Shown here in pieces: positions 8,107-17,680 of a DNA stretch of 64,000 nucleotides. The stretch spans positions 124,001 through 188,000 of the forward strand of contig CP102145.1 in NCBI GenBank assembly GCA_024583055.1, given 5' to 3'. Below the pieces are notes generated by a model. That model did not search any database. It was not told the origin of the DNA and saw only the letters and a list, made by a program, of their open reading frames with translations. This DNA comes from Streptococcus suis. Its GTDB lineage: Bacteria > Bacillota > Bacilli > Lactobacillales > Streptococcaceae. The stretch's first letter is position 1. Each line of letters begins with the position of its first letter. The translations under genes were made by a program, and so were the position numbers.

Positions 8107-10182
8107 GTGTCGAATAAATTGCCTTCGCGAGTGGGGCGAGAGGATAGGATTATCCCAAGGCGGTTGAACATGCTGTTTGCCATTGTCGTCTTCCTGTTTT
8201 CAGTCCTGATTGCTCGTTTAGTGGATATGCAGCTAATCAATAAAGATTTTTATGTCCAAAAATTAGAGACTGCCAGTCAAAAAGTGGTGTCAAGAAGCTC
8301 GGTCCGCGGTCAGATTTATGATGCCAAAGGTCTTCCGCTTGTTGAAAATAAGTTAAGCCAGGTGGTGTCCTTTACTCGGTCAAATAAAATCACTGCCAAA
8401 GGAATTCGGGATATTGCGGAAAAATTGGTAGCCTGGGTGTCCTTACCTGAGGATATTCGTGTGTCTGAGCGGGACAAGGCAGATTACCTCTTGGCGGATA
8501 CAGATGTCTATGAAAAGGTTGTCGCAGAGCTCCCAAGAGAGAAGCGGTTCGGTATCGATGGAAACCTCCTGAGCGAAGGAACAATTTATGCCAATGCCGT
8601 AGAAAGTTTGGACCCCAAAGATTTACAATTGACGGAGGCTGAAGAGAAGGTTGTCTACCTCTTTACCCAAATGAACAAGGCTGGCTTTTTTGAGACCGTC
8701 CGCCTAGCAACCCAGCCCCTCAATGCAGAACAGATTGCCTTGATTGCTTCTCATGAGCAGGACATGCCCGGGGTTACAACAGTGACCAATTGGGACCGTC
8801 TTGTCAAAGATACCTCCCTTTCCTCGATTATTGGAACGGTGACGACGGAGCAGGTTGGTCTCCCTGCAGAAGATGCTGAAGATTATCTGGCCAAGGGCTA
8901 TTATCTGAACGACCGTGTGGGAACTGCCTACCTTGAAAAGCAGTACGAAGGCGTCTTACAAGGACAACGAGAGCTCAAGGAAGTCAAGCTCAATCGAAAT
9001 GGAAATGTCGAGTCTATCGATACAATCCAAGTAGGTCAAAAAGGAAATAATATCAAGTTGACCATTGATTTGGCTTTCCAAGATGGTGTCAATGCCATAT
9101 TGAAGAAATACTTTGAAAGTGAGTTATCAACCGGAAGCGCACTCTATTCAGATGGTGTATATGCTGTAGCTTTAGAACCGACTACTGGTGCAGTGCTGGC
9201 CATGTCGGGTTATAAACATGAAAAGGGGACAAGTAGTATTACCGAGGATGCTCTTGGAACTATCACAAGCGTCTTTACTCCAGGTTCTATTGTCAAAGGT
9301 GCAACTATTTCATCTGGTTGGGAAAATGGAGTTATCAGTGGCAATCAAGTGCAGTTAGACGAACCAATCTATTTTGCAGGTTCAGCACCAATTACATCTT
9401 GGTATGGGGCCTATGGTAGTAATATTGATGCGACAGAGGCTCTGGAATATTCTTCAAACGCTTACATGGTAAAAATTGCTTTGGGGTTATTAGGTCAAAC
9501 CTATTCGCCAAATATGTTTTTGAACGATGGAGATGCATTGACAAATGCGATGACAAAACTTCGTTCTACTTTTGCGGAATATGGATTAGGTGCTCCAACA
9601 GGAATTGACTTACCACTTGAATCAACAGGTTTCTTACCAGAAGAATATTCCACCGCAAACTTTATTACGAATGCATTTGGACAGTTTGATAACTATACAC
9701 CGATGCAGATGGCTCAATATGTAGCGACAATCGCCAATAATGGAACTAGAGTAGCTCCTCACTTGGTGGAGGGGATTTATGGGAATAGTTCAGATGGGGG
9801 ATTAGGTGATTTGATTGAGAAAAAGACAAGTCAGGAACTCAATAAAGTTGCTATCTCAGCACAGGATTTGGCTATTCTACAACAGGGATTTTATCAGGTA
9901 GCAAATGGAAGTGGTAGCTTTAATACCGGGCGTCAAATCAGTAATGGTGCTGCTGTGTCTATCAGTGCCAAAACAGGTACTGCAGAGACATTTACGACGG
10001 ATAGAAATGGTCAGGTTATAAGTGCTGTAAATACCAATATCGTAGCTTATGCCCCAAGTGCTAATCCTAAAATTGCTGTAGCAGTTGTTCTACCAAATCT
10101 GACAGATTTTAATTCCACAGCTAGCATGACTATTGTGACAGAAATTATTAATTTATACAATTCACTTTACCCAATGAATTAA
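8107..10182 (+). CDS. pbp2B: Penicillin-binding protein 2B (class B transpeptidase), mosaic allele
   Basis: A 691-residue monofunctional transpeptidase for peripheral peptidoglycan synthesis. It has one N-terminal membrane segment, a pedestal/dimerisation domain, then the penicillin-binding domain with SIVK (catalytic S394), SSN (449-451) and KTG (622-624). I start it at GTG 8107, not ATG 8095: GAGG at 8097-8100 sits six bases upstream. With this start the residues at 479, 512, 513 and 515 are T, E, E and S. The part from about base 9110 on is richer in A+T than the first third, suggesting that the transpeptidase half was acquired by recombination. It is followed eight bases later by recR. 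Confidence 0.95.
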   Translation: MSNKLPSRVGREDRIIPRRLNMLFAIVVFLFSVLIARLVDMQLINKDFYVQKLETASQKVVSRSSVRGQIYDAKGLPLVENKLSQVVSFTRSNKITAKGIRDIAEKLVAWVSLPEDIRVSERDKADYLLADTDVYEKVVAELPREKRFGIDGNLLSEGTIYANAVESLDPKDLQLTEAEEKVVYLFTQMNKAGFFETVRLATQPLNAEQIALIASHEQDMPGVTTVTNWDRLVKDTSLSSIIGTVTTEQVGLPAEDAEDYLAKGYYLNDRVGTAYLEKQYEGVLQGQRELKEVKLNRNGNVESIDTIQVGQKGNNIKLTIDLAFQDGVNAILKKYFESELSTGSALYSDGVYAVALEPTTGAVLAMSGYKHEKGTSSITEDALGTITSVFTPGSIVKGATISSGWENGVISGNQVQLDEPIYFAGSAPITSWYGAYGSNIDATEALEYSSNAYMVKIALGLLGQTYSPNMFLNDGDALTNAMTKLRSTFAEYGLGAPTGIDLPLESTGFLPEEYSTANFITNAFGQFDNYTPMQMAQYVATIANNGTRVAPHLVEGIYGNSSDGGLGDLIEKKTSQELNKVAISAQDLAILQQGFYQVANGSGSFNTGRQISNGAAVSISAKTGTAETFTTDRNGQVISAVNTNIVAYAPSANPKIAVAVVLPNLTDFNSTASMTIVTEIINLYNSLYPMN

Positions 10183-10190
10183 GGAGGCTT

Positions 10191-10787
10191 ATGCTCTACC
10201 CAACTCCCATAGCTAAATTGATTGACAGTTATTCAAAATTACCTGGTATTGGTATTAAAACGGCAACACGTTTAGCTTTCTATACCATCGGTATGGAAGA
10301 TGATGTAGTCAACGAATTTGCTAAAAATCTCTTGGCAGCCAAGAGGGATTTGACCTATTGTTCCATTTGTGGCAACTTGACAGACCAGGACCCTTGTGGT
10401 ATTTGTCAAGACACCAGTCGTGATCAGACCACCATTTTAATAGTCGAGGATAGTCGAGATGTGACAGCCTTGGAAAATATTCAAGAATATCACGGCCTTT
10501 ACCATGTCTTGCACGGCTTGATTTCCCCGATGAATGGCATTGGACCAGACGATATTAACTTAAAGACCTTGCTAACTCGTTTGATGGAAAATGAAGTGAC
10601 AGAAGTCATTGTAGCGACAAATGCAACAGCAGATGGTGAAGCGACATCCATGTACATCTCACGTGTCCTAAAGCCAGCAGGTATCAAGGTTACTCGCCTG
10701 GCAAGAGGATTGGCAGTCGGAAGTGACATTGAATACGCAGATGAAGTCACCCTCCTTCGTGCCATTGAGAATAGGACAGAATTATAG
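10191..10787 (+). CDS. recR: Recombination mediator RecR
   Basis: A 198-residue protein of normal length. It contains an HhH region ([15 protein letters not shown]), a four-cysteine zinc finger ([16 protein letters not shown], about 57-72) and a Toprim domain ([21 protein letters not shown]). It acts with RecF/RecO in loading RecA at gaps. It follows pbp2B by eight bases with an AAGGAGG site, the arrangement usual in streptococci. The first half looks as A+T-rich as the end of pbp2B, so a recombination tract may run into it. Confidence 0.96.
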   Translation: MLYPTPIAKLIDSYSKLPGIGIKTATRLAFYTIGMEDDVVNEFAKNLLAAKRDLTYCSICGNLTDQDPCGICQDTSRDQTTILIVEDSRDVTALENIQEYHGLYHVLHGLISPMNGIGPDDINLKTLLTRLMENEVTEVIVATNATADGEATSMYISRVLKPAGIKVTRLARGLAVGSDIEYADEVTLLRAIENRTEL

Positions 10788-10824
10788 TTTAGGAGACCTT
10801 GGTCCGCCCATCAGATAAAAAATA

Positions 10825-10833
10825 TGCTATACT
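10825..10833 (+). promoter_or_regulatory. Extended -10 promoter of ddl
   Basis: TG-C-TATACT, about 36 bases upstream of the ddl ATG. Confidence 0.6.
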
Positions 10834-10868
10834 AACTATAGTTGTTTTGAATTAGAAAAGGAAAGTAT

Positions 10869-11915
10869 ATGACAAAAGAAACTTTAATTTTACTATATGG
10901 TGGTCGTTCAGCAGAACGCGAAGTATCCGTTTTATCAGCTGAGAGCGTCATGCGTGCCATCAATTATGATAAATTCTTTGTAAAAACCTATTTCATCACG
11001 CAAGCTGGTGACTTTGTGAAGACCCAAGAATTTTCTCAAACACCAGCTGCTGATGAAAAATTGATGACCAATGCGACGATTATTGAAGAGCAAAAAATTC
11101 GTCCAAGCGATATTTATGAAGAAAATGCGGTTGTCTTCCCAGTTCTTCACGGCCCTATGGGTGAAGACGGTTCTATTCAAGGATTCCTAGAAGTTCTGAA
11201 AATGCCTTATGTGGGGACCAATATCTTGGCGTCAAGCGTTGCCATGGACAAGATTACGACAAAGCGCGTGCTGGAGTCAGCAGGGATTGCCCAGGTAGCC
11301 TACACGACCTACTTTGAAGGTGAGGATTTGGAGGAGGCCATCGCTGAAACCCTGACAAAACTGCATTTCCCGGTCTTTATCAAGCCAGCCAACATGGGCT
11401 CTTCAGTCGGCATCAGCAAGGCTGAGAACGAGGCTGAACTCCGCTCTGCTATTGCGCTTGCAATCAAATATGACAGCCGTATTCTCATTGAGCAAGGGGT
11501 AACTGCTCGTGAGATTGAGGTTGGGCTTTTGGGAAATGCTGACGTGAAAACTTCCCTGCCCGGTGAAGTGGTCAAGGACGTTGCTTTTTACGACTACGAT
11601 GCCAAGTACATTGATAACAAGATTACCATGGACATCCCAGCTAAGATTGACGAAGCTATCATGGATGTCATGCGTGACAATGCCGCCAAGGCCTTCCGTG
11701 CCATCGGTGGTTGCGGACTGTCCCGTTGTGATTTCTTCTTGACAGAAGAAGGCGACATTTTCCTCAATGAGCTCAATACCATGCCAGGATTTACCCAGTG
11801 GTCCATGTATCCCCTGCTTTGGGACAATATGGGCTTGGCTTATCCAGACTTGATTGAAGAGCTGGTTAGCCTAGCCAAGGAAATGTTTGACAAACGAGAA
11901 AGCCATTTGATTTAA
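10869..11915 (+). CDS. ddl: D-alanine--D-alanine ligase
   Basis: A 348-residue ATP-grasp enzyme that makes the D-Ala-D-Ala dipeptide for peptidoglycan. Visible motifs are the N-terminal [33 protein letters not shown], the glycine-rich [13 protein letters not shown], and the metal-binding [18 protein letters not shown]. The omega-loop has YDYDAKY, the tyrosine type associated with D-Ala rather than D-lactate specificity. It lies between recR and murF, and is ended by a terminator at 11926-11951. Confidence 0.96.
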   Translation: MTKETLILLYGGRSAEREVSVLSAESVMRAINYDKFFVKTYFITQAGDFVKTQEFSQTPAADEKLMTNATIIEEQKIRPSDIYEENAVVFPVLHGPMGEDGSIQGFLEVLKMPYVGTNILASSVAMDKITTKRVLESAGIAQVAYTTYFEGEDLEEAIAETLTKLHFPVFIKPANMGSSVGISKAENEAELRSAIALAIKYDSRILIEQGVTAREIEVGLLGNADVKTSLPGEVVKDVAFYDYDAKYIDNKITMDIPAKIDEAIMDVMRDNAAKAFRAIGGCGLSRCDFFLTEEGDIFLNELNTMPGFTQWSMYPLLWDNMGLAYPDLIEELVSLAKEMFDKRESHLI

Positions 11916-11925
11916 GGCAGTGAGA

Positions 11926-11951
11926 AAGGTTGGAATGCTCCAATCTTTTTT
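11926..11951 (+). terminator. Terminator of ddl
   Basis: AAGGTTGGA, loop ATGC, TCCAATCTT with one G-U pair, then a run of T. Confidence 0.8.
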
Positions 11952-12007
11952 CTTGCAATGGCTTTCAGAATGGTCTACAATGATATGTATATGTATGGAG
12001 GAAAGTT

Positions 12008-12388
12008 ATGTATCAAACGAAAGTCAAGGGGGATGCTCTTTTTCAAGCGACGTCGGCTGGATACGGAAATCCTATTACAAGCTTTGGGGTGACTGAGAAA
12101 GGCGAGACACCTGTCAGTCTGGTCAATATTGCCCTGGCGGCCTGCGTGACCATGTGTGTACAAGGTTATTATGCCAGCCAAGAAAATAATAAAACCATGC
12201 CTGTCCAGGTGGAAAGTCAGTTAGAAAATGACCGTTTTGACTTGACTATCGCCATTGCTGAGGCGGTATCAAGTGAAAAGCAGGCGGCTATCCTAGCCTA
12301 CGTGGACAAGAAGTGCAATGTCAAGGTTCTTTTGAGAGAGGACTTGACCATCAACACAACCTTTGTGGTCTTAGAAAGTGTGGAATAA
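12008..12388 (+). CDS. OsmC-family protein
   Basis: A 126-residue member of the OsmC/Ohr fold. It has the helix LVNIALAACVTMCVQGYY, whose two cysteines (about 47 and 51) lie five rather than the usual larger distance apart. Ohr/OsmC proteins are thiol peroxidases for organic hydroperoxides; this short variant lacks the clear second-cysteine context of Ohr, so activity is unproven. A good ribosome-binding site (GGAGGAAAG) precedes the ATG. The next gene starts two bases after its stop. Confidence 0.8.
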   Translation: MYQTKVKGDALFQATSAGYGNPITSFGVTEKGETPVSLVNIALAACVTMCVQGYYASQENNKTMPVQVESQLENDRFDLTIAIAEAVSSEKQAAILAYVDKKCNVKVLLREDLTINTTFVVLESVE

Positions 12389-12390
12389 AA

Positions 12391-13464
12391 GTGTTTTTAG
12401 CGATTGAAGAAATGCGGCAAAACAAGCTGCGCTACGGCCTGATTTTAGGGCTCTTAATCTTGATTTCTTATCTGGTCTTTTTCCTGACAGGCCTGGCCTA
12501 TGGTCTCATGCAGGAAAACCGTACTGCGGTGGACAAGTGGCAGGCAGATTCTGTCTTGGTATCCTCGGAAGCCAATCGTCTGATAACAGCCTCAAAAATT
12601 GATGCTCAGTTGATTGACCAAGTGGAGGCAGACCAGAAGGCTCTCATCCGCCAACAGGCTGGTGTCGCCTATGTCAAGGAAGATGCCAGTTCGGATGACA
12701 AGGAAAAAGTCAATATCTTTGCGGTTGAGGCTGATAGTTTCTTAGAGCCCAATATTGTCCAAGGCCGTCTCTATGAAAAAGCTGGAGAGATTGTTGTCGA
12801 GCAAAATCTAGCTCAGGTTGAGGGATTTGGTCTAGGAGATGAGATTTATCTATCTGGTACGGATGAAAAAGTGACTATTGTTGGCTATACGGACAAGGCT
12901 TACTTCGGTGTAGCTCCGGTGGTCTATATGGACTTGGAAGCCTTTGGTGATCTCATGCAGGGTGACGATCAGCAGGTCTCTAGTAAGCTGGCCAGTGCGG
13001 TCATTGTTCGAGGTGCAGCAGATAAGTTTCCAGCAGATTTGGAAAATGTTGCCACCGCTGATTTTATTGAGAATTTGCCAGGCTATAAGGCGCAAAATAT
13101 GACCTTCGGCTTTATGATTGGCTTTTTGATTGTGATTTCAGCCATTGTGATTGGTATTTTCATCTTTGTGTTGACAACCCAAAAGTCTCCGATTTTCGGG
13201 CTTATGAAAATCCAAGGTCTGTCAAATGCCTATATTTCAAGATCTGTGTTGGCTCAAACCTTCCTGCTGGCAGGTCTTGGGACAGTCATTGGTCTGGCTG
13301 GAACCTACTTGTCTTCCTTAGGTTTGCCAAGCGCTGTGCCATTTGAAAACAATTGGACCTTCTATCTGACTATTGGGGCTGCTCTGATTGTCTTTGCTTT
13401 ACTGGGGGCAAGTTTCTCTATTCGCTCGATCTTCAAGGTCGACCCGTTGAAAAATCTATCCTAG
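12391..13464 (+). CDS. FtsX/MacB-type ABC transporter permease
   Basis: A 357-residue membrane protein. It has one N-terminal membrane helix (about 20-43), a large extracytoplasmic MacB-like domain and three C-terminal helices (FMIGFLIVISAIVIGIFIFVL, FLLAGLGTVIGLAGTYLSS, FYLTIGAALIVFALLGASF in shorter pieces). It is probably an exporter or mechanotransmission permease of the type paired with LolD-like ATPases. The GTG start at 12391 is inferred because the reading frame upstream lies inside the OsmC gene. The partner ATPase starts nine bases downstream. Confidence 0.88.
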   Translation: MFLAIEEMRQNKLRYGLILGLLILISYLVFFLTGLAYGLMQENRTAVDKWQADSVLVSSEANRLITASKIDAQLIDQVEADQKALIRQQAGVAYVKEDASSDDKEKVNIFAVEADSFLEPNIVQGRLYEKAGEIVVEQNLAQVEGFGLGDEIYLSGTDEKVTIVGYTDKAYFGVAPVVYMDLEAFGDLMQGDDQQVSSKLASAVIVRGAADKFPADLENVATADFIENLPGYKAQNMTFGFMIGFLIVISAIVIGIFIFVLTTQKSPIFGLMKIQGLSNAYISRSVLAQTFLLAGLGTVIGLAGTYLSSLGLPSAVPFENNWTFYLTIGAALIVFALLGASFSIRSIFKVDPLKNLS

Positions 13465-13473
13465 GAGGTTGAT

Positions 13474-14142
13474 ATGAAAACATTGATTTTTGAAAATATA
13501 AGTAAAACCTTCCAGGACGGAAGTCAGACTATCACCGCCCTCAAGCCGACCAATTTCTCTATTGAAGAGGGGAAATTTGTGGCTATTATCGGGCCGTCTG
13601 GTTCGGGAAAATCTACCTTTCTAACCCTGGCAGGTGGTCTGCAAACACCGACAGCTGGCCGTGTTCTCATTAACCAAGAAGATTATTCTGATTTGCCAGA
13701 GAAAAAACGGGCCAAGCTCCGCTACCGTGACATCGGTTTTGTCCTCCAGGCCTCCAATCTCATTCCTTTTTTAACCGTTGAGAAGCAGTTGATATTGGTG
13801 GACAAGGTCAATAAATCAGCCTATCCCAGCAAGCGCCATGAGCTCTTGGAAGAATTGGGTGTGGCCCATTTGAAAAATAAGTTTCCCAAGGATTTGTCTG
13901 GCGGTGAGCGTCAGCGGGTTGCCATCGCACGGGCTCTCTACAATGATCCAGCCCTGATTTTGGCAGATGAGCCGACAGCCAGCCTAGATAGTGACCGGGC
14001 CTTTGAAGTGGTGAATCTTTTGGCCAAAGAGAGTAAGGAGCGTAAAAAGTCTATCATCATGGTGACCCATGACCAGCGTATGATTGAAAAATGCGATAAT
14101 GTCTACGAGATGAAGGACGGCGTTCTTACCCAGGTTCGCTAA
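13474..14142 (+). CDS. ABC transporter ATP-binding protein, LolD/MacB type
   Basis: A 222-residue ATPase with Walker A GPSGSGKST, signature LSGGERQRVAIARAL, Walker B LILADEPTASLD and switch VTHDQRM. It pairs with the FtsX-type permease immediately upstream; such pairs in Firmicutes often handle antimicrobial peptides or lipoproteins. No sensor kinase gene is next to it. A terminator at 14167-14188 follows. Confidence 0.92.
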   Translation: MKTLIFENISKTFQDGSQTITALKPTNFSIEEGKFVAIIGPSGSGKSTFLTLAGGLQTPTAGRVLINQEDYSDLPEKKRAKLRYRDIGFVLQASNLIPFLTVEKQLILVDKVNKSAYPSKRHELLEELGVAHLKNKFPKDLSGGERQRVAIARALYNDPALILADEPTASLDSDRAFEVVNLLAKESKERKKSIIMVTHDQRMIEKCDNVYEMKDGVLTQVR

Positions 14143-14166
14143 ATAAAAGCAAAAGTGATATAATGG

Positions 14167-14188
14167 AAAGAGCCCATCGGCTCTTTTT
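14167..14188 (+). terminator. Terminator after the ABC exporter
   Basis: AAAGAGCC, loop CATC, GGCTCTTT followed by TT. Confidence 0.85.
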
Positions 14189-14346
14189 ATAGTCTTTTAG
14201 TTTGCTTTTAGTACTAGGCAACGAGTCGTAGGCTGTACTAGAGTACGGCAAGATAATCTTAAACAATGACCTTGTTTGAGGTTGGAAATAAGGAAAAAAA
14301 GTTTCCTCATTCGTCGAAGTAATAAAAGATAAACTAAATGACGATA
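14189..14346. repeat. MITE-like element, copy 1
   Basis: About 158 bases with imperfect terminal inverted repeats of about 26 bases. The left end reads AGTCTTTTAGTTTGCTTTTA and the right end GTAATAAAAGATAAAC then TAAATGACGA. A related element lies at 34117-34279. Both end 14-15 bases before the start codon of the next gene. There is no reading frame, so it would depend on a transposase elsewhere. Confidence 0.65.
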
Positions 14347-14360
14347 CATGGAGAAATCAA

Positions 14361-15722
14361 ATGAAATTAACTTTACACGAAGTCGCTCAAGTTGTGGGCG
14401 CAAAAAATGATGTAACGAACTACCCCGACACACCGCTCCGCCAAGTCGAATTTGACAGCCGCAAGATTGAAGCGGGCGACCTCTTTGTTCCCCTTAAGGG
14501 TACGCGTGACGGTCACGACTTTATTCCTGTGGCTTTTGAAAATGGCTGCGTGGCTACCCTGTCTGAGGTCATTCTTGATGTCCCCCATATCCTAGTGGAC
14601 GACTGTCTGGCTGCGCTACAACAATTAGCGGCCTACTACCTAGAGAAAACAGGGGTAGAAGTCATTGCTGTGACAGGTTCAAACGGTAAAACCACCACCA
14701 AGGACATGATTCATGATGTTTTAGCGATGACTTACAAGACTTACAAGACTCAGGGCAACTATAACAACGAAATTGGTCTGCCATACACCGTACTTCATAT
14801 GCCTGACGATACAGAAAAAGTGGTCTTGGAAATGGGTCAAGACCACTTGGGTGACATTCATCTCCTATCTGAAATTGCCAAGCCAAGCCTGTCTGTCATT
14901 ACCCTGTTCGGTGAAGCCCATTTGGAATTTTTCGGCTCACGAGAAGAGATTGCCAAAGGAAAATTACAGATTGCAGATGGAATGGAGCCAGGAAGTAAAC
15001 TCTTGATCCCTGCAGATCCGATTGCGGATAAGCTCTTGCCGAGCCATGTAGACCTCATTTGCTTCGGTGAGCAGGCTGATTTGCAGGTGACCAGTCTAGT
15101 CGAGTCAAAGGATAGCCTGACCTTCACCGTCAATTTTATGGACGGCGACATTTTCCTCCCTGTAACAGGCAAGTACAATGCCACCAACGCTATGGTAGCA
15201 AGTTATGTGGGCAAGACCTTGGGTGTGCCTGATGAGGCAATCAAGTCAGCCCTAGCTGGTCTAAACTTGACCCGCAACCGCACCGAATGGAAGAAGGCAA
15301 CAAACGGAGCAGATATTCTCAGTGATGTCTACAATGCCAATCCAACGGCCATGCGCTTGATTTTAGAGACGTTTTCAAGTATTCCAGCCAACCAAGGTGG
15401 TAAGAAAATTGCGGTTCTGGCGGAGATGAAGGAGTTGGGTGCTCAATCGGTCGACCTCCACAATCAAATGATTATGAGTCTATCACCGGATGTCCTAGAT
15501 ACAGTGATTTTCTATGGTCAGGATATTGAGGAGCTATCTCAGCTGGCTAGTCAGATGTTCCCGCTTGGTAAGATCTATTTCTTCAAGAAAACTGCGGAAG
15601 AGAATCAGTTTGATGACTTAGTTGCTCAGGTCAAAGCAGTTTTAGGTCCAAACGACCAAATCCTTCTCAAGGGCTCTAATTCTATGAATTTGGCCAAGCT
15701 GGTTGAGGAATTAGAAAAGTAA
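14361..15722 (+). CDS. murF: UDP-MurNAc-tripeptide--D-Ala-D-Ala ligase
   Basis: A 453-residue Mur ligase. The N-terminal MurF domain (SRKIEAGDLFVPLKG), the ATP loop GSNGKTTTKDM near 113-123, the central domain (NNEIGLPYTVL) and the C-terminal domain (DVYNANPTAM) are all present. It adds the D-Ala-D-Ala made by Ddl, two kilobases upstream, to the nucleotide precursor. The ATG follows the right end of a MITE-like element by 14 bases. Confidence 0.96.
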   Translation: MKLTLHEVAQVVGAKNDVTNYPDTPLRQVEFDSRKIEAGDLFVPLKGTRDGHDFIPVAFENGCVATLSEVILDVPHILVDDCLAALQQLAAYYLEKTGVEVIAVTGSNGKTTTKDMIHDVLAMTYKTYKTQGNYNNEIGLPYTVLHMPDDTEKVVLEMGQDHLGDIHLLSEIAKPSLSVITLFGEAHLEFFGSREEIAKGKLQIADGMEPGSKLLIPADPIADKLLPSHVDLICFGEQADLQVTSLVESKDSLTFTVNFMDGDIFLPVTGKYNATNAMVASYVGKTLGVPDEAIKSALAGLNLTRNRTEWKKATNGADILSDVYNANPTAMRLILETFSSIPANQGGKKIAVLAEMKELGAQSVDLHNQMIMSLSPDVLDTVIFYGQDIEELSQLASQMFPLGKIYFFKKTAEENQFDDLVAQVKAVLGPNDQILLKGSNSMNLAKLVEELEK

Positions 15723-15749
15723 AGAAAGACTTATTTATTCAATTAGCTC

Positions 15750-15778
15750 TTGTTACTTCTGTCGATATTTGATATACT
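15750..15778 (+). promoter_or_regulatory. Promoter of the membrane-protein gene
   Basis: TTGTTA (15750-15755), a 17-base spacer and TATACT (15773-15778). Confidence 0.7.
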
Positions 15779-15806
15779 AATTAAAATACTTGTCAAGGAG
15801 GCTCCA

Positions 15807-16496
15807 GTGTTTGAAGTGTTTTTTACCAGTCATCGCAGTCAAGCTCCCCAGCTGGATATTTTGACCTATCTGTCGCTCTTGCTCATCTATGTTGGCCTGC
15901 TTTACTTAGCAGTTGTTTATCATCGTTCGCCTAAGATCAGACGATTCTTTTGGGGCTTGCAATGCCTTCAGGTCATTGCCCTTTATTCCTGGTACATGGC
16001 CGTAGACTGGACCTTGTCCGAGAGTCTCCCCCTCTATCATTGTCGATTGTCTATGCTCTTTATGCTTTTTGCCAAGCCTGGTCCGCTCAAGCGGTATTTT
16101 GCCTGCCTGGGACTCTTTGGCTCTCTTGTGGCCTTTGTCTATCCAGTTTTTGACCCCTTTGCTTTCCCTCACGTCACCATTTTGAGCTTTATTATCGGCC
16201 ATTACGCTTTGGCGGTTAACAGCCTTATCTATCTGCTGTCTGAGCAGAAGGAGGATGATTTGGACAGGACCTTTGTGATTCGGGTGACACTGTTGACCCA
16301 TAGTTTGATGTTGCTAGCCAATCTCTTTTTGAAGGGCAATTATGGATTTTTATCAAAAACGCCCTTGATTAACAGTGAAAATGTTGCCTTCAACTTCTTA
16401 TTGGAGACCGGGCTCTTTGTATTTGCTGTTCTGCTAGTTAATAGTTTGGTTCAGAATCTTCTAAAAAAAACGGATTGGAACTGGGTTAGACATTGA
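15807..16496 (+). CDS. TIGR02206/YwaF-family membrane protein
   Basis: A 229-residue integral membrane protein with about six or seven hydrophobic segments. The sequence WTLSESLPLYHCRLSMLF resembles the signature of the YwaF family of unknown function. The start is GTG 15807, preceded by AAGGAGG at 15795-15801; the upstream reading frame includes the promoter and is not coding. The last 18 bases lie in a 27-bp stretch that is repeated directly beyond the adjacent insertion sequence, but the gene itself is intact. Confidence 0.82.
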   Translation: MFEVFFTSHRSQAPQLDILTYLSLLLIYVGLLYLAVVYHRSPKIRRFFWGLQCLQVIALYSWYMAVDWTLSESLPLYHCRLSMLFMLFAKPGPLKRYFACLGLFGSLVAFVYPVFDPFAFPHVTILSFIIGHYALAVNSLIYLLSEQKEDDLDRTFVIRVTLLTHSLMLLANLFLKGNYGFLSKTPLINSENVAFNFLLETGLFVFAVLLVNSLVQNLLKKTDWNWVRH

Positions 16497-16505
16497 TTTT
16501 CAGAT
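16479..16505. repeat. 27-bp direct repeat, left copy
   Basis: Identical to 17621-17647. It contains the end of the upstream membrane-protein gene. The two copies flank the insertion sequence and look like a long target-site duplication. Confidence 0.85.
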
Positions 16506-17620
16506 GTACCTTTGTCAATGATGTGAGACCAAAAAGGTGATTTTGAAGTTATCCATTTGTTAAGCTTTACTAGGAGCTAGCTTCTAGTAAAGCTTTTCTG
16601 ATATCGATAGGAGATTTCCAGCCTAAAGTTTGCATAGGGAGTCGATTAGAACGATAAAGATAGGTTTTCATCTGCTTGATCAGATCGTCATAGGAGTAAA
16701 AGGTCAAGTGCTGGTAGAAACGTCGGTTATCATTTCGATGACTGCGCTCAACCTTGCCATTATGTCTGGGTGTTCGAGGACGAATTAGTTTGTGCTCAAT
16801 ACCAAGTTCCTGACAAAGTAGATCTAGGGGGTGAATTTGCTTGGTCTCTTTGAAATGGGTAAACTCAAAACCATTATCCGTTTGAATAATTTTGGGTTTG
16901 TATCCAAAGTATCTCATAGCCATTTTGACAAACTGAACAGTTGAGTGAGAAGATTGCTCTTTGAAAGGGAAGATAAAACGTTCCCTGCTGGCCTCATCAA
17001 TGACGGTATATTGATAGAATTTGTCAGGTAGCTTGCCTGTGTAGCAGTGAGTCGGTACATATTTGACGTCCATTTGCCACTTGATACCGAGTTCAGTTGG
17101 GGTATGGTAAGGCCTAGGCACATAGGTTTTCTGCTTAGTTTTAGGGGATTTGAAGAAATCAAGTTTTCTCAAGATTCGAAAGAGAGAGCAGGGATGGCGG
17201 TCATAGCCCTTATTAGTTTTGAGCTTGTAGAATATTTCGATGAGGGTTGCCTGTGGATTTCTTCGGATGCAATTTTTAATCCAGGTAAGCTCCTGTTCGG
17301 TATGAGCTTTTGGATGAGGTGTTAGAGGTCGATGCGACCGGTCTTTCAGCGATTCTTTGGTGCCGTCGAATCGCTTGTTCCACCGCATGAGAGAGGCTTT
17401 TGAGACCTTGTAGCGTCGACAGATGAAGGTGACAGAAGCTCCATTTCGATAGGTTTTAACAGCGTGGTAGCGTGTTTCCAGAGTGTGTGGCAAATAGCGA
17501 AGATTTTGTGGTATACTAGTCATGAGAAGATTTCCTTTTTGATGAGTAGGTGGTACTCTTATCATATCAGGGAATCTTCTTTTTGACTTCTAGAAGTCTC
17601 ACATCTATTGTAACGCTACA
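16505..17620 (-). mobile_element. IS481/IS3-like insertion sequence with long target duplication
   Basis: About 1,116 bases. The ends are imperfect inverted repeats: the left begins TGTACCTTTGTCAAT and the right, read inward, TGTAGCGTTACAAT; both then share ATGTGAGAC. The element holds one transposase gene. The 27-bp direct repeats at 16479-16505 and 17621-17647 mark the target duplication. IS481-type duplications are usually shorter, so the long repeat is noteworthy. Confidence 0.8.
16570..17523 (-). CDS. DDE transposase, IS481-like
   Basis: A 317-residue transposase. It has an N-terminal helix-turn-helix (GASVTFICRRYKVSKASLMRWNKRF, in parts) and an integrase core with catalytic D in WQMDVKYV, D in IQTDNGFEFT and E in NGKVERSHR. 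The start is at ATG 17523, with AAAGGAAA upstream; the frame is open 14 codons further. All three catalytic residues are present and there is no frameshift, so the element may be active. Confidence 0.9.
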   Translation of the reverse strand: MTSIPQNLRYLPHTLETRYHAVKTYRNGASVTFICRRYKVSKASLMRWNKRFDGTKESLKDRSHRPLTPHPKAHTEQELTWIKNCIRRNPQATLIEIFYKLKTNKGYDRHPCSLFRILRKLDFFKSPKTKQKTYVPRPYHTPTELGIKWQMDVKYVPTHCYTGKLPDKFYQYTVIDEASRERFIFPFKEQSSHSTVQFVKMAMRYFGYKPKIIQTDNGFEFTHFKETKQIHPLDLLCQELGIEHKLIRPRTPRHNGKVERSHRNDNRRFYQHLTFYSYDDLIKQMKTYLYRSNRLPMQTLGWKSPIDIRKALLEASS

Positions 17621-17647
17621 AACTGGGTTAGACATTGATTTTCAGAT
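17621..17647. repeat. 27-bp direct repeat, right copy
   Basis: Perfect copy of 16479-16505. Everything between the copies can be removed to rebuild the sequence before insertion. Confidence 0.85.
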
Positions 17648-17650
17648 AGT

Positions 17651-17679
17651 TTGAAAATTCCCTTGAATTTCGGTATAAT
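17651..17679 (+). promoter_or_regulatory. Promoter of prfC
   Basis: TTGAAA (17651-17656), a 17-base spacer and TATAAT (17674-17679), beginning four bases after the right direct repeat. Confidence 0.8.
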
Positions 17680-17680
17680 G

